DNA from: Phlebopus portentosus
Lineage: Eukaryota; Basidiomycota; Agaricomycetes; Boletales; Boletinellaceae
Length of the DNA stretch: 64,000 bases
Direction of reading: 5' to 3'
NCBI GenBank assembly: GCA_037892935.1
Contig: JAYXKI010000012.1
Coordinates: 682,001-746,000, forward strand
Position numbers and translations under genes: made by a program. Position 1 is the stretch's first letter; each line of letters begins with the position of its first letter. Below the pieces are notes generated by a model, which was given only the letters and a program-made list of their open reading frames with translations, was not told the DNA's origin and searched no databases. This document shows, piece after piece, positions 1 through 11,855 of this stretch.

Positions 1-1130
1 CGCCGACGGAAGGGGTGAACACAAGAAGAGTGACAGCTGCGTCGAGGCGTCGACGAAGTATAACAGATGCCTAGAAGAGTGACGGCTGCGTCGAGGCGTT
101 GAGGAAGAATCACAAATGTTCAGGGCCCGAGCGGCGGCGGAGGCTAGAGAGAGAGAGACGGCGATGCAGATATGAGTGGGACGTCCCCGGCGCGATTACT
201 AGACGAGTGACAGCTGCGCAGAGGGGAGACGACCAGGGCGGCGAATGAGCTCGGCGGCTTCTATCCTGTGAGATCCGGGGCCACGCCGTCAGGACGGGAT
301 CGGCGAGGGCACGTGACCGGGAGTTCGCCCGATCCGGCTGTCTGATTCTTTGTATATACTGGTTTCTTGAAGGAGGCTTCTTTACTTGTGGTTGGTCTCT
401 GGTAGCTGCGTTCTAGAGTGTATATCTGCTGTTTTTTAGGATAGATACATGCTCTCTATATATACTATGAGTCCTTGATAAGAAATATCACTTAAAGCGG
501 CGGGCGGCGAGGCGTGACAGGCGCGCCGCGACGGCGGGGGCCGCCGCCGAGATGCGCCGCCAAGCCACCAAGACCTAGGGGCGCCCCAATCGGAACGGCG
601 GAGTGCTGGTACGTCGTGTCGAATGTCGGGGCCGTTCGGATCGGTCAGGGCGCGCTCTATATAGATCTGAAACGCCAAGGGGTCAAATAAAACTAAAAAG
701 GGGAATATACGGACGGCCGCCGGGCGCGCTACCACACTCGGCGTACAATGTGGGATGATAAGAATATGAAACAATCAACGAAATGGACCTGAGATTGGCT
801 ATCGTTCACCCAGCCGGCGCGGCGGCGGGCATACACCTCCGCGATGGCGCGATATACATCCGCCGCAGCGTATCCGGCCGCCGTGCGAGCACTTCCGAAG
901 CCCGGAGTCACCGGATTCGGCGGAACCGTTCTTAAGAGAGGCTGGAGAAGGGGAACTAGGATTTGGTCGAAGGGAGGACAAGGTGATCATAAGATAGGAG
1001 TGGAGGCGTCGCCGCCGGTTCGTATGGTCGGCGGCGGCGGCGGCGTGGATGCTGTTCCTAGGCCGCCGAAGGTCCGGCGGCCGCTGAGCAGGCTGTATTA
1101 TGGGTAACGGCGGCGAAGGCTGGTTTGCTG
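1..1130. other. GC-rich unassigned region
   Basis: I recognise no gene here. Two GC-rich blocks (about 1-330 and 500-1110) flank an AT-richer stretch with several TATATA motifs at about 350-480. Short open frames on both strands are low-complexity (Arg/Pro/Gly or Ala/Gly runs) with no known domain. The composition differs sharply from the gypsy pol that begins near 1140, so this is either a foreign insertion or a gag/5' part too altered to recognise. No zinc knuckle and no copy of the LTR seen at 4693-5151 is present. Confidence 0.5.
24..107. repeat. 49-bp-period direct repeat (two partial units plus a distant third)
   Basis: A roughly 35-bp motif beginning AGAAGAGTGAC at 24 recurs at 73 with only a few differences, giving a 49-bp period. 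A third shorter version beginning AGACGAGTGACAGCTGCG lies at about 201. This is a small tandem repeat inside the GC-rich unassigned block. Its function is unknown. Confidence 0.6.
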
Positions 1131-1188
1131 ACAATAGTACGCGGGGTGTCCTGGGTATGGCATAGGGGAGTACCGCCCTTACAGGCCT

Positions 1189-4100
1189 GTGCCGCTGGAC
1201 CGGTACAGGTTAGTGCGGCGCACTACAGCGGGAGGAAAGGAGTTGGATGCCTTCGTTAGCATCGTACACCCAAAGGTAGCAGGTGATGACGAAGTAGACT
1301 TGTCAAACCCCCTACTCGAAGAGGAAAACTTCATTGATGCTCATGCACTGATCGACTCAGGGTGCACGGGCTCATGCATCGACAAAGGTTTTGTCAAATG
1401 GTATGGTTTCCCCACCCAAAGGTACATTCAGCCTAGACCAGTCTTCAATGCTGACGGAACAAGCAACGAGGCTGGATTGATCAAGGAATACGTAGTCGTA
1501 CGAATGTTCTTTGGGAAACACGAGGAAGAGATTCGACTAGCAGTGACATCCTTAGCGTCAAGCAACATCCTCCTTGGACATGACTGGTTGACGAAGCATA
1601 ATCCTGAGATTGATTGGAGGTTAGGAACAGTTAAGTTCACCCATTGCCCTGACGAATGTGAGTCGCCACTGTCGAGCGAGGAGATAGATGAGGAGTTTGT
1701 GAGGAATGTGCGGATGAAGGAAGCGGCAAAATGGCCACCTTACCTGGAGGAATATGCCAACGTCTTTAGTGAGGAATCATTCAAACGATTACCAAACCAC
1801 CAAATGTGGGACCACGCTATTGACCTGAAACCAGATTTCAAACCCAGCGACTGCAAGGTTTACCCGTTGTCACCAAAAGAACAAGAAGCGATGAGGGAGT
1901 TCATTGAGGAAAACCTAGCGTCAGGACGTATCCGACAGTCGAAGTCTCCAATGGCGTCACCATTCTTCTTTATCAAGAAAGAGGATGGGAGCTTACGAGC
2001 AATCCAAGACTATCAAAAGCTCAACGAAGGGATGGTCAAGAACAAATACCCATTGCCGCTGATAAATGAGCTCATCGACAAGGTTAAGGATGCAAGGTAC
2101 ATCACAAAGCTCGACATTCGTTGGGGATACTACAATATCCGGATTCGTGAGGGAGACGAGTGAAAGGCAGCGTTCTGGACAAATCTAGGCTTATTCGAAC
2201 CCACAGTCATGTTCTTCGGCTTGTATAATGCGCCAGTGATGTTCCAAGGCTTTATGAATGACATCTTTCGGGAACTAATTCATAAGGGTATCGTCATCAT
2301 TTACCTCGATGACATTCTCATCTTCTCAAATGATCTAGAAGAACATCGCAGACGCACCAAATGAGTCTTTGAGATCCTTCGCTAAAATGGACTTTTCCTA
2401 AAGCCACAGAAGTGCGAGTTCGAAGTTGACACAGTCAAGTACCTTGGACACATTATTGGCAATGGTGAAGTTCGAATGGATCCCAAGAAGACGGCAGCAG
2501 TACAGGACTGGCCAGTTCCAAGGAACGTCCACGAACTGCAACAATTCCTGGGATTAGGAAATTGGTTGCGACGCTTTGTTAAGGATTACAGTTCAGTTGT
2601 CAAACTCTTGACTACCCTAACGGGTAAGGTGGAATGGAAATGGGGCAAAGATGAGCAGGCAGCGTTCGAGGAATTGAAGCGTCGTTTGAGTAGTCCTCCT
2701 GTGCTAGCGATACCCAACAACGAGGACCCTTTCCGTGTAGAAGCAGATGCGTCGGACTTTGCGACTGGTGGAGTCCTTCTCTAGAAACAAGATGGCAAAT
2801 GGAAGGTGATCGCTTATCGGTCGTCAACATTCCTAGAGGCAGAGCGAAATTATGAGATTTACGACAAGGAAATGCTCGCCATCGTTCAAGCCCTAAAGGA
2901 ATGGCGACAATATCTCCATGGAGCTAACCAACCTTTTGAGGTATGGACAGACCATGCAAATCTAACGTACTTCTGATCGCCGCAGAAGTTAAATCGTTGA
3001 CAAGCTCATTGGCGACTCGATTTAGCTGAGTTCGATTTCACGCTAGTCCATAAACCCGGAAAGACATTGGGAAAAGCTGATCTGTTGTCACGCCGGGCGG
3101 ATTATGACAAGGGCGAGCGCGATAATGAGAACGTGACTTTCGTCAAGAAGGAATGGCTGGTTAGAGGAATGGTTCAGACATCAAGAGAAGTACTTGTTGA
3201 AAAGGTCGTGGAAGCGCAGAGACAAGAGGCTGAGGGAGTGAGGCCAAAGGACGTCGAGAAGAGAGGGGACATGTGGAGAAAGGGCCACCGGCTATACGTA
3301 CCAGCAAGCATTAGAGAGGACGTCATGAAGGAACACCATGACTCGACCCTCGCAGGACATCCAGGAGCAACAAAGACGATCCAGCTAATAGCACGCAGGT
3401 ACTGGTGGCCGAGGATGAGTGCAGATGTGCGGGTGTATGTGCGGGGGTATGATCGTTGTCAGCGGACGAAGGCTCTAAGGACAACGAGAGCAAAGGTTTT
3501 GCACCCTAACGAGGTGCCGGAGGCGCCATGGCAGATTGTCACGGTCGACCTAATTGGAGAGTTGCCAGAATCAAATGGTTTCAATGCGATTTGCATAGTG
3601 GTTGATCGCTTTAGCAAACAAATCCATGCGATTCCAACAACGACAAAGTTAATGGCGGAAGGCATGGCTAGGATCTACAGAGACCACGTCTTCTGATTAC
3701 ACGGACTACCACGGAAGGTCATTCATGACCGAGGGGTGCAATTCAACGTGAAGATGATGAGGGAGTTGTACAAGCTCCTCCACATTGAAGGCAACCCGTC
3801 GACAGCGTATCACCCACAAACTGACGGACAGACAGAGCGGGTTAATCAGGAACTGGAACAATACCTGCAGCTATATGTCAACCATTGGCAGTCAGACTGG
3901 GCGGACTGGCTGGCTCTCGCAGAATTCGCATACAACAACCACGAACATTCAGCGATGAAGCTATCTCCCTTCTTCGTCAATACGGGAATGCACCCCTTAG
4001 ACTTCATGGGGGTTGGAACAGCATCATCGAACCTGTCAGCAGAAGAATTTGCCAAGCATGTCAAGGAGGTGCACGAACTCGCTCAAGGTAACCTAACCCA

Positions 4101-4692
4101 AGCAAATGAAGACATGAAGCATTTCTACGACCGCCATGCTGGGAAGTCCATTACCTATGAGGCAGGGCAGAAAGTCTTCTTAGATGGGCGAAATATCAAG
4201 ACGATCCGACCGACGAAGAAGATGGATGATAAATGGTTCAGTCCCTTTGAGATAGTGGAAAAGGTTGGCACAAGCGCATACAGACTCAAACTACCGAAGA
4301 CCTAGAAGAAGGTCCATCCAGTTTTCAATGAGATCTTGCTCAAACCAGCCATCCAACTGTCCTTTGAATCGCAAAAGAAACCACCTCCACCACCGCCAGT
4401 GATCATTGATGAGCAGGAAGAGTACGAGGTTGAAGAAATACTCGACTCGTGTCTGCATCAAGGCAAGCTCCAATTCTTGGTCAAGTGGGTTAGATATGAG
4501 GAAGCGACTTGGCAGCCAGAATCCGACGTCAAGGATAATGCGCAGGAGTCAATTCAAGAATTCTACCGCAAACATCCTGGAGCTCCGAGGAAGTTAACGA
4601 TACCTCAACAAAGCCTGCAAGCGCTGTACAAGTTCACGTCCTCAGAAGGCTTATGTGGTTGGTCAGGACGCCCAACCTTGAAGGGGGGGTGA
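1189..4692 (+). pseudogene. gypsy pol polyprotein with eight transition stop codons
   Basis: One reading frame runs from about 1140 to the stop at 4690-4692 with no frameshift. Domains in order: retropepsin (DSGCTGS near 1354), reverse transcriptase with intact YLDD catalytic box near 2305, RNase H (start VEADASDFATGG near 2740), integrase zinc finger (HH part near 3340, last Cys in CQRTK near 3460), integrase core (VTVDLIG, HDRGVQF, then the Glu in QTERVNQE), and a chromodomain (YEVEEILDS to VKWVRYEEATW, about 4420-4515). Stops lie at 2161, 2362, 2383, 2782, 2974, 2998, 3694 and 4303; each is one C-to-T or G-to-A change from the codon expected in the family. The first zinc-finger Cys of CxxC reads Tyr, again a G-to-A change. 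Confidence 0.92.
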
Positions 4693-5151
4693 TGTAAGGA
4701 CTCGAACATTTTCCTTTTCTTTTCTGACGTCATCATTTATTTTAATATTCTTTTCCTTTTCTTTTTATTTTTCTTATGCGCTTATTCATCCTTTTGCCGG
4801 AATATTCCACAATGTTCTATCACGCTCACTAATCATCCCATTCCTTGTCATGTGACTTCCCATTAGAATAGACCTTTCCCGTGCCCAAAGTCTATATAAG
4901 TAGATAGTTTGACTCTTTCGTTCCTTGTCTTTCTATTCTACTTACCTTCACTGCGACCTAGGTATCTACTCTTGTATTATTAGTTTGCTGAATTCTACTT
5001 ACCTTCACTGCGACCTAGCGTTCGACGGTCTGGACTTAAGCTTCGTCTTAGCTGTCTTGACCTGAGCGACGTGTTTGGGATTATCTCATTCATGCTTGTT
5101 TGTTGTTGTGTTGGCCTGCCTCGACTCAGCCCTTGAGCCGTCCGCCTAACA
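4693..5151 (+). repeat. 3' LTR of the gypsy element (459 bp)
   Basis: It begins TGTAAGGAC immediately after the polypurine tract and ends CCGCCTAACA, with the TG...CA termini of an LTR. A TATA motif (TATATAAG) at about 4893 is the likely promoter. An internal 27-bp motif starting ATTCTACTTACC occurs twice, at 4935 and 4992. The same 459-bp sequence is found reversed at 8352-8810, which fixes both ends. Confidence 0.93.
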
Positions 5152-5331
5152 CTTACACAGCATTGTTAAGATACTGAACGGCTTCGGATTTGCATCTATT
5201 ATATTCACAATCATGTTCTGCTCTTACAAGTAATGTATCAACATGTTTTGGTACTTATAAATTGTGGACAATAATGATACGTGGTTGACGGACAATGCAT
5301 GACCATAAAATATCTATATCGATTACACTAC

Positions 5332-8300
5332 TTACAGATCGGCGAGGTTGTCAGATGACTCCTCACTTTCATTGGTATTGTCTTCTTCCTCATCTTCATC
5401 TTCTTTGCTACCTTCATCTTCATCTTCATTCTCGTCGCTAGATTCTTCTTCTGATCCATCCTTTTCATCTTCTGTCATGTCCGTTTCTTCTACATCATCA
5501 TCACGGTTTGCTTCCTGTTCATCTGTCCCATGTTGTAGATCCTGAAGTAAGTCATCAAAAAAATTCCAAGTTATTTTGTGTCCTATTCCGCCCCCTAAGA
5601 ACCACATCAAAATATCTCGGTCGACAAATCTGTATAAGAACATAAGAGAAAACAGTGCTGAAATCAAACAAAAAGAGAAATTACTCACATGTTCATGTAG
5701 TAATACTGGTATTCTTCTCGATTTGGCTCAAGAGATGATAATTGTGATGAGAAAGGAGGCAAGGGATTTTTTGAGTAACCTGTGAAAAACTTGGGTATCA
5801 AGTGAATGCCGCAGATAATCAAATTGGGGTCCAACAGTCCAAAAGAGTTAGAATCTTTGTAGTTCATGTGTTGAACTACAGGTAAATTCATATGTAAAAA
5901 AGAGAAATTTTTGTCTGAGATGACCTGATACCAATGTATCCAAGCAATATCTATTCTCTTGAAGGACTGGCTTGTCGACTCAGGTCCGTGGTAAGCGAAG
6001 TATAGATGAAAAAGGCCGAGCATCTTCACATAGACATATAGATGCGAGTTCTCAGAATCTGATGAAAGAAGCATAATATTGGATTGCGTGTGTGGATTGA
6101 GGGTGTCTTGTTCTTGTCGAACATCGTAAGTCGTGTAGTTGACGCACAGTACTTTGTACCAATATACTTTGTCATGCTTGATTTGTAACCCATCGAGTTC
6201 GTCTGAAGAATACTCATCGTCTTCGTGCCTGCCTAAGACTCGACTGAGTACATGTGAGCGAAGATTAATCCAAAAGTTCTGTAAAGCAAGTATAAATGTT
6301 TTTGATTGTAGAGCACTGTAAACACTCACCTGAAGAGCCAGATCGTGCTTATGTTCTTCAATCCAAGCAGAAATATGGACAGACTCTTTTGTGGAGTCTG
6401 CCATTTGATAATGAACATCCAGGGCTGTCTCAGGAAGCCGTTTGGAAGTCGTTTCATCAGGAACAAAAGTCCAAGAAATTCTTTTTCCGATCTCGAACAG
6501 CTTTCAAGACCGTTCTTCCAGCTTGAAGATATCTCTGGCTGCATGATGTTTGTTTGTTCCAGAAAAATACTTCTTGATGCATTTATGTTGTGCTTCGCCC
6601 TATTGAAGCTTGTACTTAGTAATTCATTTCATGAAGTACAAATACTTACAATTTGTGTCGTGTAATTGTCAGTTGGGCCGTTTATTGGAATGAACTTGGC
6701 ATATCCACCGTGTGCATGAAACTTGGGCGTGTATATGTTGAGCTGCATCTGTTTTGGAGTTAATTTTGTCGGAGCTTGCTTCACTTTCATAGGGTCTTTC
6801 TTGATCATGGCGATTTGTCTTTGGCCTCTTGCTGCTACTTTGCTTGGTAGCTCCCTTGTATCGTAAATAGACATTTCTTTTACAAATAATCGAACCTGTG
6901 ATCCAAATTTCTTAGTGAGATACTCCAGTAGTCATACAGTCGACTTGGTGTGGATGCATAGCTTCGCAATACCATGCCAAAATGCATAAATGAATAAAAG
7001 TTCCTTTATGATTCTGTCATGTTTCTTCTTCCGAAGGAGACCTTCGAAAACAGGAATCACACACTGAAAGATATAAAGAATCAAGTACAGAAGAACAACA
7101 GTATAACTTGATTTACCTGTAGCATGTCTTCTAAATCACAAGCTGCAAGCTTTTTCATACTAGATATATCAGTAGGAAAATATCGTATTATGTCCCATCC
7201 AAATGTAGGGACAGAGCGATACCTGTAATTTGATATAAGCTGAGTGAAGGCAATAGAAACAAGATAGTATTGACGCACCTGTTGTCGAGGATCAGGATCA
7301 CATCACCACCTTGAGCACAAAGTAAACTGATTAGTTGCTTGAAAGTTTTTTTTCCAAAAACCGAGTTTGACTTCATGCATGAGATCTGGAGCGAACATGG
7401 TATGGAAGTCGAAACCATGTGGATAAAGGACAGAAAATGCATTCTAGAAAAGCAGTTTGAGTGTGAGCATTAATTGTTCAAATACAACTTGAGCTATAGT
7501 AAAGCGGAAAGGATCGAATGATACTATTATGAGCTTAAGCTACTTACCTAAACAGGGACAAGGGACTGATCATGCAATAAATTCTTCACTTTTGCTGATT
7601 CGACCTTTCAACCTGAGAGAAAAATAATCTTTTGCACTTTTGCGATCTTGTCTTGTCTCTGTTCATTGTCAGTCTGTTTATGGGCTCTTCGATACTTGTC
7701 AGCAGTCGTACCAAGCTGGCGAATGTGCTCGCATGAGATGAGGCACGTTGGACATGGATGCGAGCCCATATTATGAAGCGTTATGACAAGCATTCTTTTC
7801 AAAGACCCAGTAAGTAAATTGAAACAAGAATATTAAAATGAAAACCTACTGTTCTGGATAGTCTGCTGAGTATATTGCAAACCTTGGAAACAACTGGTGA
7901 ATTACTCCATCAGAGCATACAAACGGAATTCTGTTTGTATATGCATCAGTGAAACCTTGATAGAAGAGCACCAGAGAAAGAACTTTTTGCATGAGTTCTC
8001 GTCTGAGATGAGTGAGGCTTTGACCAGAGGCATTATGTTCATAGTGTTCTCAAAAAGCGTCATGTACAGTACCTGAAAGCTTCAGAAGAGTACATGAGAA
8101 TGAAACAAATTGAATGACTGAGCACGTACTGAAGGAATATAGGCAAGATGATGGCAAACTTGTTCCGTAAGTTTGCAACGTGAGTATTTTGACTGGCTGC
8201 CAAAATACATGTAAAGCGGCCATAGTGAAGTGGTTCTGAAGTTAGTCAAGTGAGTCGAGTCTGAGTAAAGCATGATAGGTAGAACAAAATTGTCCATTCC

Positions 8301-9922
8301 CTCTTTCTTCGGTCTGGATTGTAGTTGTTCATGTTCTTTGAGCCAGGAATCTGTTAGGCGGACGGCTCAAGGACTGAGTCAAGGCAGGCCAACACAGCAA
8401 CAAACAAGTGTGAATGAGATAATCCCAAACACGTCGCTCAGGTCAAGACAGCTAAGATGAGGCTTAAGTCCAGACCGTCGAACGCTAGGTTGCAGTGAAG
8501 GTAAGTAGAATTCAGCAAACTAATAATACAAGAGTAGATACCTAGGTCACAGTGAAGGTAAGTAGAATAGAAAGACAAGGAACGAAAGAGTCAAACTATC
8601 TACTTATATAGACTTTGAGTATGAGAAAGGTCTACTCTAATAGGAAGTCACATGACAAGGAATGGGATGATTAGTGAGCGTGATAGAGCATTGTGGAATA
8701 TTCCAGCAAATGGATGAATAAGCGCATAAGAAAAAGAAAAGAAAAGGAAAAAGAATATTAAAATAAATGATAACATAAGAAAGTAAAAGGAAAATGTTCA
8801 AGTCCTTACAGAATCACAAGAATACATTTCATTGTAGATTCGTTCTTTGTCGGTTCTATAGCTTGGCGTCCAATACTCCCTATAAGGCATGTAATGAAAA
8901 GGAGGAGCCGTCTTGTCGTCAAGTGCTTTGTGGATGGTATCGATGAGGGAGCGATAGTAAATTCCATCGACAGTGAACTCTGGAGTCTCTGCCTCACCCC
9001 CGGCATGCATCTTGCCATCTTCTGGTGGCAGCTTGATGCTCACCTCTCCTTTTCGCCATCCATCTGCTTCTTGTGGACTCAACTGGTTGCTTTGGTCATT
9101 GTATGCATTGATTAGATCGTTTGCCGCCTTTGCACTGTACTCTCACAAGTCGTCCATGTTGAATTCTGGGTGCATAAGCACACTGTGCACAAGTTCGTCA
9201 ATTTCTTCATTTGTTTTCATCCTGAATTCTCTGTTGGCTCACAGGGTGAGATGATACACAGTGCCATTTTTGAAGGGTGTGTAAATGTTTTATTTTGCAG
9301 TCTTTGAGAATGTTGGCGAGCAAAGGTCTTCCAGACGAAGAGAGACATCTGGGTCCATCGGCTTGTCTGGATAGACATGAAATACTCCATGTGCATTTGG
9401 CAGAGAAGTGTATGGATTGCAAGTGTGTGGCTCTGGCTCTGGCTCTGGTTCTGGAATGAGTGGCGGAGCAAGATTGAGAAAATGAGGAAGTGAAGCAGTT
9501 GGCAGGACAGTCGGGTTCAAAGTTGACGGCAGATGGTCCATAAATTTCTTCAGTAGCTTCTTTTTGCACTTTGTTCCATCGGGGACTTCAAGTGGCATAT
9601 TGAATAGAGCAGCTGGAGCAGCAGGAACAGGAGCAGAATCATCAAGGTCCATTGGAAAGTCTTGCGGCTCTAATGCAAGATAATCCGGTCTGGCCAACTG
9701 ACCTAAACGTATGTCAGTGTCTCTTCAGAAATTTATGAAACTAAAATACACACTCTTCAATATAATCTTCTTCTTTGCAGCTGCTGCAGCTTTGACCTGA
9801 TTCAGAGTGCTGCGCTTTGAACCAATAATTCCTCCATCTTTATGACAATGGCTCTGATGAATCAACATGCCTTTTCCTTCTTTGAAAGACTCACCGCAAT
9901 ATGCACAAGGTACTCTTTCCAT
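5332..9922 (-). mobile_element. Plavaka (CACTA-like) transposase gene, interrupted and decayed
   Basis: This multi-exon minus-strand gene matches the Plavaka transposases of Agaricomycetes along its length. The start is an N-terminal zinc-finger-like CxxC/HxxxxH segment (CAYCGESF... HQSHCH, 9725-9922) followed by a Pro/acidic linker. Then come a FPRFAIYSADYPEQ block (about 7865-7900), a CPTCLISCEHIRQLGT block (about 7690-7770), a FAPDLMHEVKLGF block (about 7370), RYRSVPTFGWD (about 7200), ARGQRQIAMIKKD (about 6800), VNYTTYDVRQEQDTLNPHTQ (about 6100), and the terminal RFVDRDILM segment with an acidic Asp/Glu/Ser-rich tail to 5332. A solo LTR splits it at 8352-8810, and an in-frame TGA lies at 6932-6934. 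No clear terminal inverted repeats were found. The copy is judged inactive. Confidence 0.85.
8352..8810 (-). repeat. Solo LTR (459 bp), inverted relative to the gypsy 3' LTR
   Basis: This is the reverse complement of the 4693-5151 LTR with the same length and termini (TGTTAGGCGG ... GTCCTTACA). It is flanked on both sides by the 5-bp direct repeat GAATC (8347-8351 and 8811-8815), a target-site duplication typical of LTR retrotransposon insertion. No internal region remains, so the element was lost by LTR-LTR recombination. It sits inside the Plavaka gene. The differences from the other LTR are mostly C/T or G/A, many at CpG. Confidence 0.95.
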
Positions 9923-10760
9923 AGTTCAGATAATATTGGCTGCAAGTTTTGCATTCAAATGCTGTTGAACAGAGGTGAGAGATGAGTGCCTTCAAAATTT
10001 TGTGACGTGTCTCAGTATATGCGCAGCACTACGTGATCATCCACTTGCTCTATTTTACACTTCACAACGCGACTCCGTGATCTTGTGTCCCCTCCACTAT
10101 GCCAGTTTTTCGTACCAAAGACAATACCAATAGCACAAACACCAAAAAGAGCAGCCACAAGCTGTTAGGACCAGTGTTTTCGGACGAGGTGGTCAGTCCG
10201 AGCGTACCGGAACAAGTCCCTGCTTCCTCCTTCTGACAATGTATGATTGGAGAGTAGAGTAGCGAAGGTTAGATGTACTACTTAAGAAGCGAGCTATAGG
10301 CTCAAGCTTGACTCAGTAGTAGAGCAGAGGTTCAATCAAAGGGGTACAGTTATGATTGAAAGCACAAAATAATTTTGCTGAGGGACAACACCCCGCTCAG
10401 CTGGCGCCTTAAATAAAGTTTCTACTGAATACTACCGACTACCAAATACTACCGACCATGCCTCGCCATTGGTTAGGACAATATGTTTCAGCTGGTATCA
10501 CCACTACTTTCCTGCGTCTGTAGTACCACTGACAACTCTGGTGGTGCTACCGAAACTCCTGGTTGCACCACCGACTACTTCCTTCCCTATTAGGCAGGCC
10601 CTAATTTCCTTTCGTTCCGAAGAAGCTTTCCCCAGGCTTCTATCGATCTCTGTTCCTATCACATGTTAATCCTCAACGCCAATCCTCCCACGAGAGACTT
10701 CTTCCATGTGCCGCGATCTCGCTTCGCCGGCGCTCCGTTACTCTGGCCGAGCTTCTGCCG
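9923..10760. other. Spacer with a possible orphan first exon and an LTR-like terminus
   Basis: A plus-strand ATG at 10098 opens a short Asn/Thr/Ser/Lys-rich frame (MPVFRTKDNTNSTNTKKSSH) resembling the Asn/Lys-rich stretch at 11856-11990 upstream of the DUF6698 exons. It runs into TGTTAGGACCAG at 10162, which looks like a transposon or LTR end. An AATAAA-like signal lies near 10411. Whether 10162 to about 11815 is an insertion that splits the DUF6698 gene is unproven. No other gene is seen. Confidence 0.35.
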
Positions 10761-11744
10761 TTAGTCTTCCATCATGGGGCTGACCGTTATTTCAGGATTC
10801 GGAATCGGCAACCCCTGCCGATCATCGGAGATTAACCTTGGCGGCTGTGTAAATTTAGCAGACACCCTTCTGTGCCTAGCCGCGATATCGATGTCAGAGA
10901 ATTGTAGTCCGGTACCCGACGTTAACCTGTATCTTCTTCCCAGGTGATTCGTCTTGCGCCATTCGTCGACTGTAATAACCCCTTCTTCCGATCGTTCCCA
11001 TGCTTCTAGCATTCGATCCGTTGCTTCTTCGATAAGACTTTCGACGTCCGATGGCGCACTGTAATAGATTGGCCAATCGACTTCCACTGCAGTGTTTCGA
11101 CACAAGGTCTGGTGACGATGCTGATTGATCCAAGCTCTCACGCCAACCTTCAGTGCATAGATATCCCTGTCGCCGAGCCATACAGATACCTCGTGATCGT
11201 ATGCGCTCATTCCGCGGTTCGGCAATGGTTGGTCAACCGTTCGTTCTGAGGGTCCAGGTTTATGCCGAATCTTGACATCGGCCCCTTCCCTAGTTACTAA
11301 GCGCTCTACGAAGTTCTTGAGGAGCCATTCCGAAAGAACCCAACTCCTTTGGTATGCCAAATAGCAGTTTGTACAAACCAGGCTTTCATGAACAAAGCGT
11401 CTGGTTGCACTATGCCGATATCGTCTCTTCTGCAGGAGTTCCATGTATCTTGCGATGTTACGGTCTTCCATTTGCACGTAGCTTCGCTCGGGTGGAGGAG
11501 TATGTCCAATGTGCATTCCAGCTAGTCCTTGCTGTAAATCGTATGGGTCCTCCCTTTCGTCGCGTTCGTCCTCGTAATATCGTCGATCGGGTTCCTCTTG
11601 AATATATTCCACAGCGACCTCCCCAGGTCCTTGCTGTACTGGTGGGCGAGAATCGCCTCCACTATTCTGTCCTTGAAGCCTTTCGAAATGCTCTTGATTA
11701 GGCTGCATAATTCGGTGTGTAAAGTGTCTGATACCACGCCGCAT
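10761..11744 (-). CDS. Unrecognised protein, about 327 residues
   Basis: This is one uninterrupted minus-strand frame. The frame itself extends to 11984, but the extra N-terminus is a run of Leu codons antisense to an Asn/Lys-rich repeat, so I prefer the ATG at 11744 (MRRGIRHF). I recognise no family. The protein is charged and soluble, with an acidic/Arg-rich segment (RRYYEDERDEREDPYD), a CTNCY motif and a Trp-rich middle, and has no signal peptide or membrane segment. It may be an accessory frame of a transposable element, since it lies between TGTTAGGACCA (10162) and the near-inverse TGGTCCTA (about 11803). Its length without stops makes chance unlikely, but function is unknown. Confidence 0.45.
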   Translation of the reverse strand: MRRGIRHFTHRIMQPNQEHFERLQGQNSGGDSRPPVQQGPGEVAVEYIQEEPDRRYYEDERDEREDPYDLQQGLAGMHIGHTPPPERSYVQMEDRNIARYMELLQKRRYRHSATRRFVHESLVCTNCYLAYQRSWVLSEWLLKNFVERLVTREGADVKIRHKPGPSERTVDQPLPNRGMSAYDHEVSVWLGDRDIYALKVGVRAWINQHRHQTLCRNTAVEVDWPIYYSAPSDVESLIEEATDRMLEAWERSEEGVITVDEWRKTNHLGRRYRLTSGTGLQFSDIDIAARHRRVSAKFTQPPRLISDDRQGLPIPNPEITVSPMMED

Positions 11745-11855
11745 TGTATATCCACAATTTTCGTAACACAAGCCTGCACTATACAAATCACGCTCCAGCA
11801 AGTGTGTGGTCCTAGATTTGGACTCATCATCTCCTGAAGGCTCACTGCCCCCACC

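Larger units (their letters stand above)
1189..5151 (+). mobile_element. Ty3/gypsy chromovirus-type LTR retrotransposon, 5'-truncated and inactive
   Basis: The element contains pol (protease, reverse transcriptase, RNase H, integrase, chromodomain), a polypurine tract (AAGGGGGGGTGA at 4679-4692 region) and a 3' LTR at 4693-5151. The C-terminal chromodomain places it among chromoviruses, which in fungi target heterochromatin. No 5' LTR, primer binding site or recognisable gag is visible; the sequence upstream of about 1135 is unrelated GC-rich DNA, so the 5' end is lost or rearranged. The element cannot make a functional polyprotein because of eight in-frame stops. A solo copy of its LTR lies inverted at 8352-8810. 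Confidence 0.93.

Noticed and set aside
844..1107. Possible gag frame upstream of the gypsy pol
   Set aside because: No CCHC knuckle or gag-like segment, extreme GC-rich composition, and a stop at 1135-1137 separates it from pol.
5348..5545. Serine-rich plus-strand frame
   Set aside because: It is the antisense of the acidic Asp/Glu tail of the Plavaka transposase.
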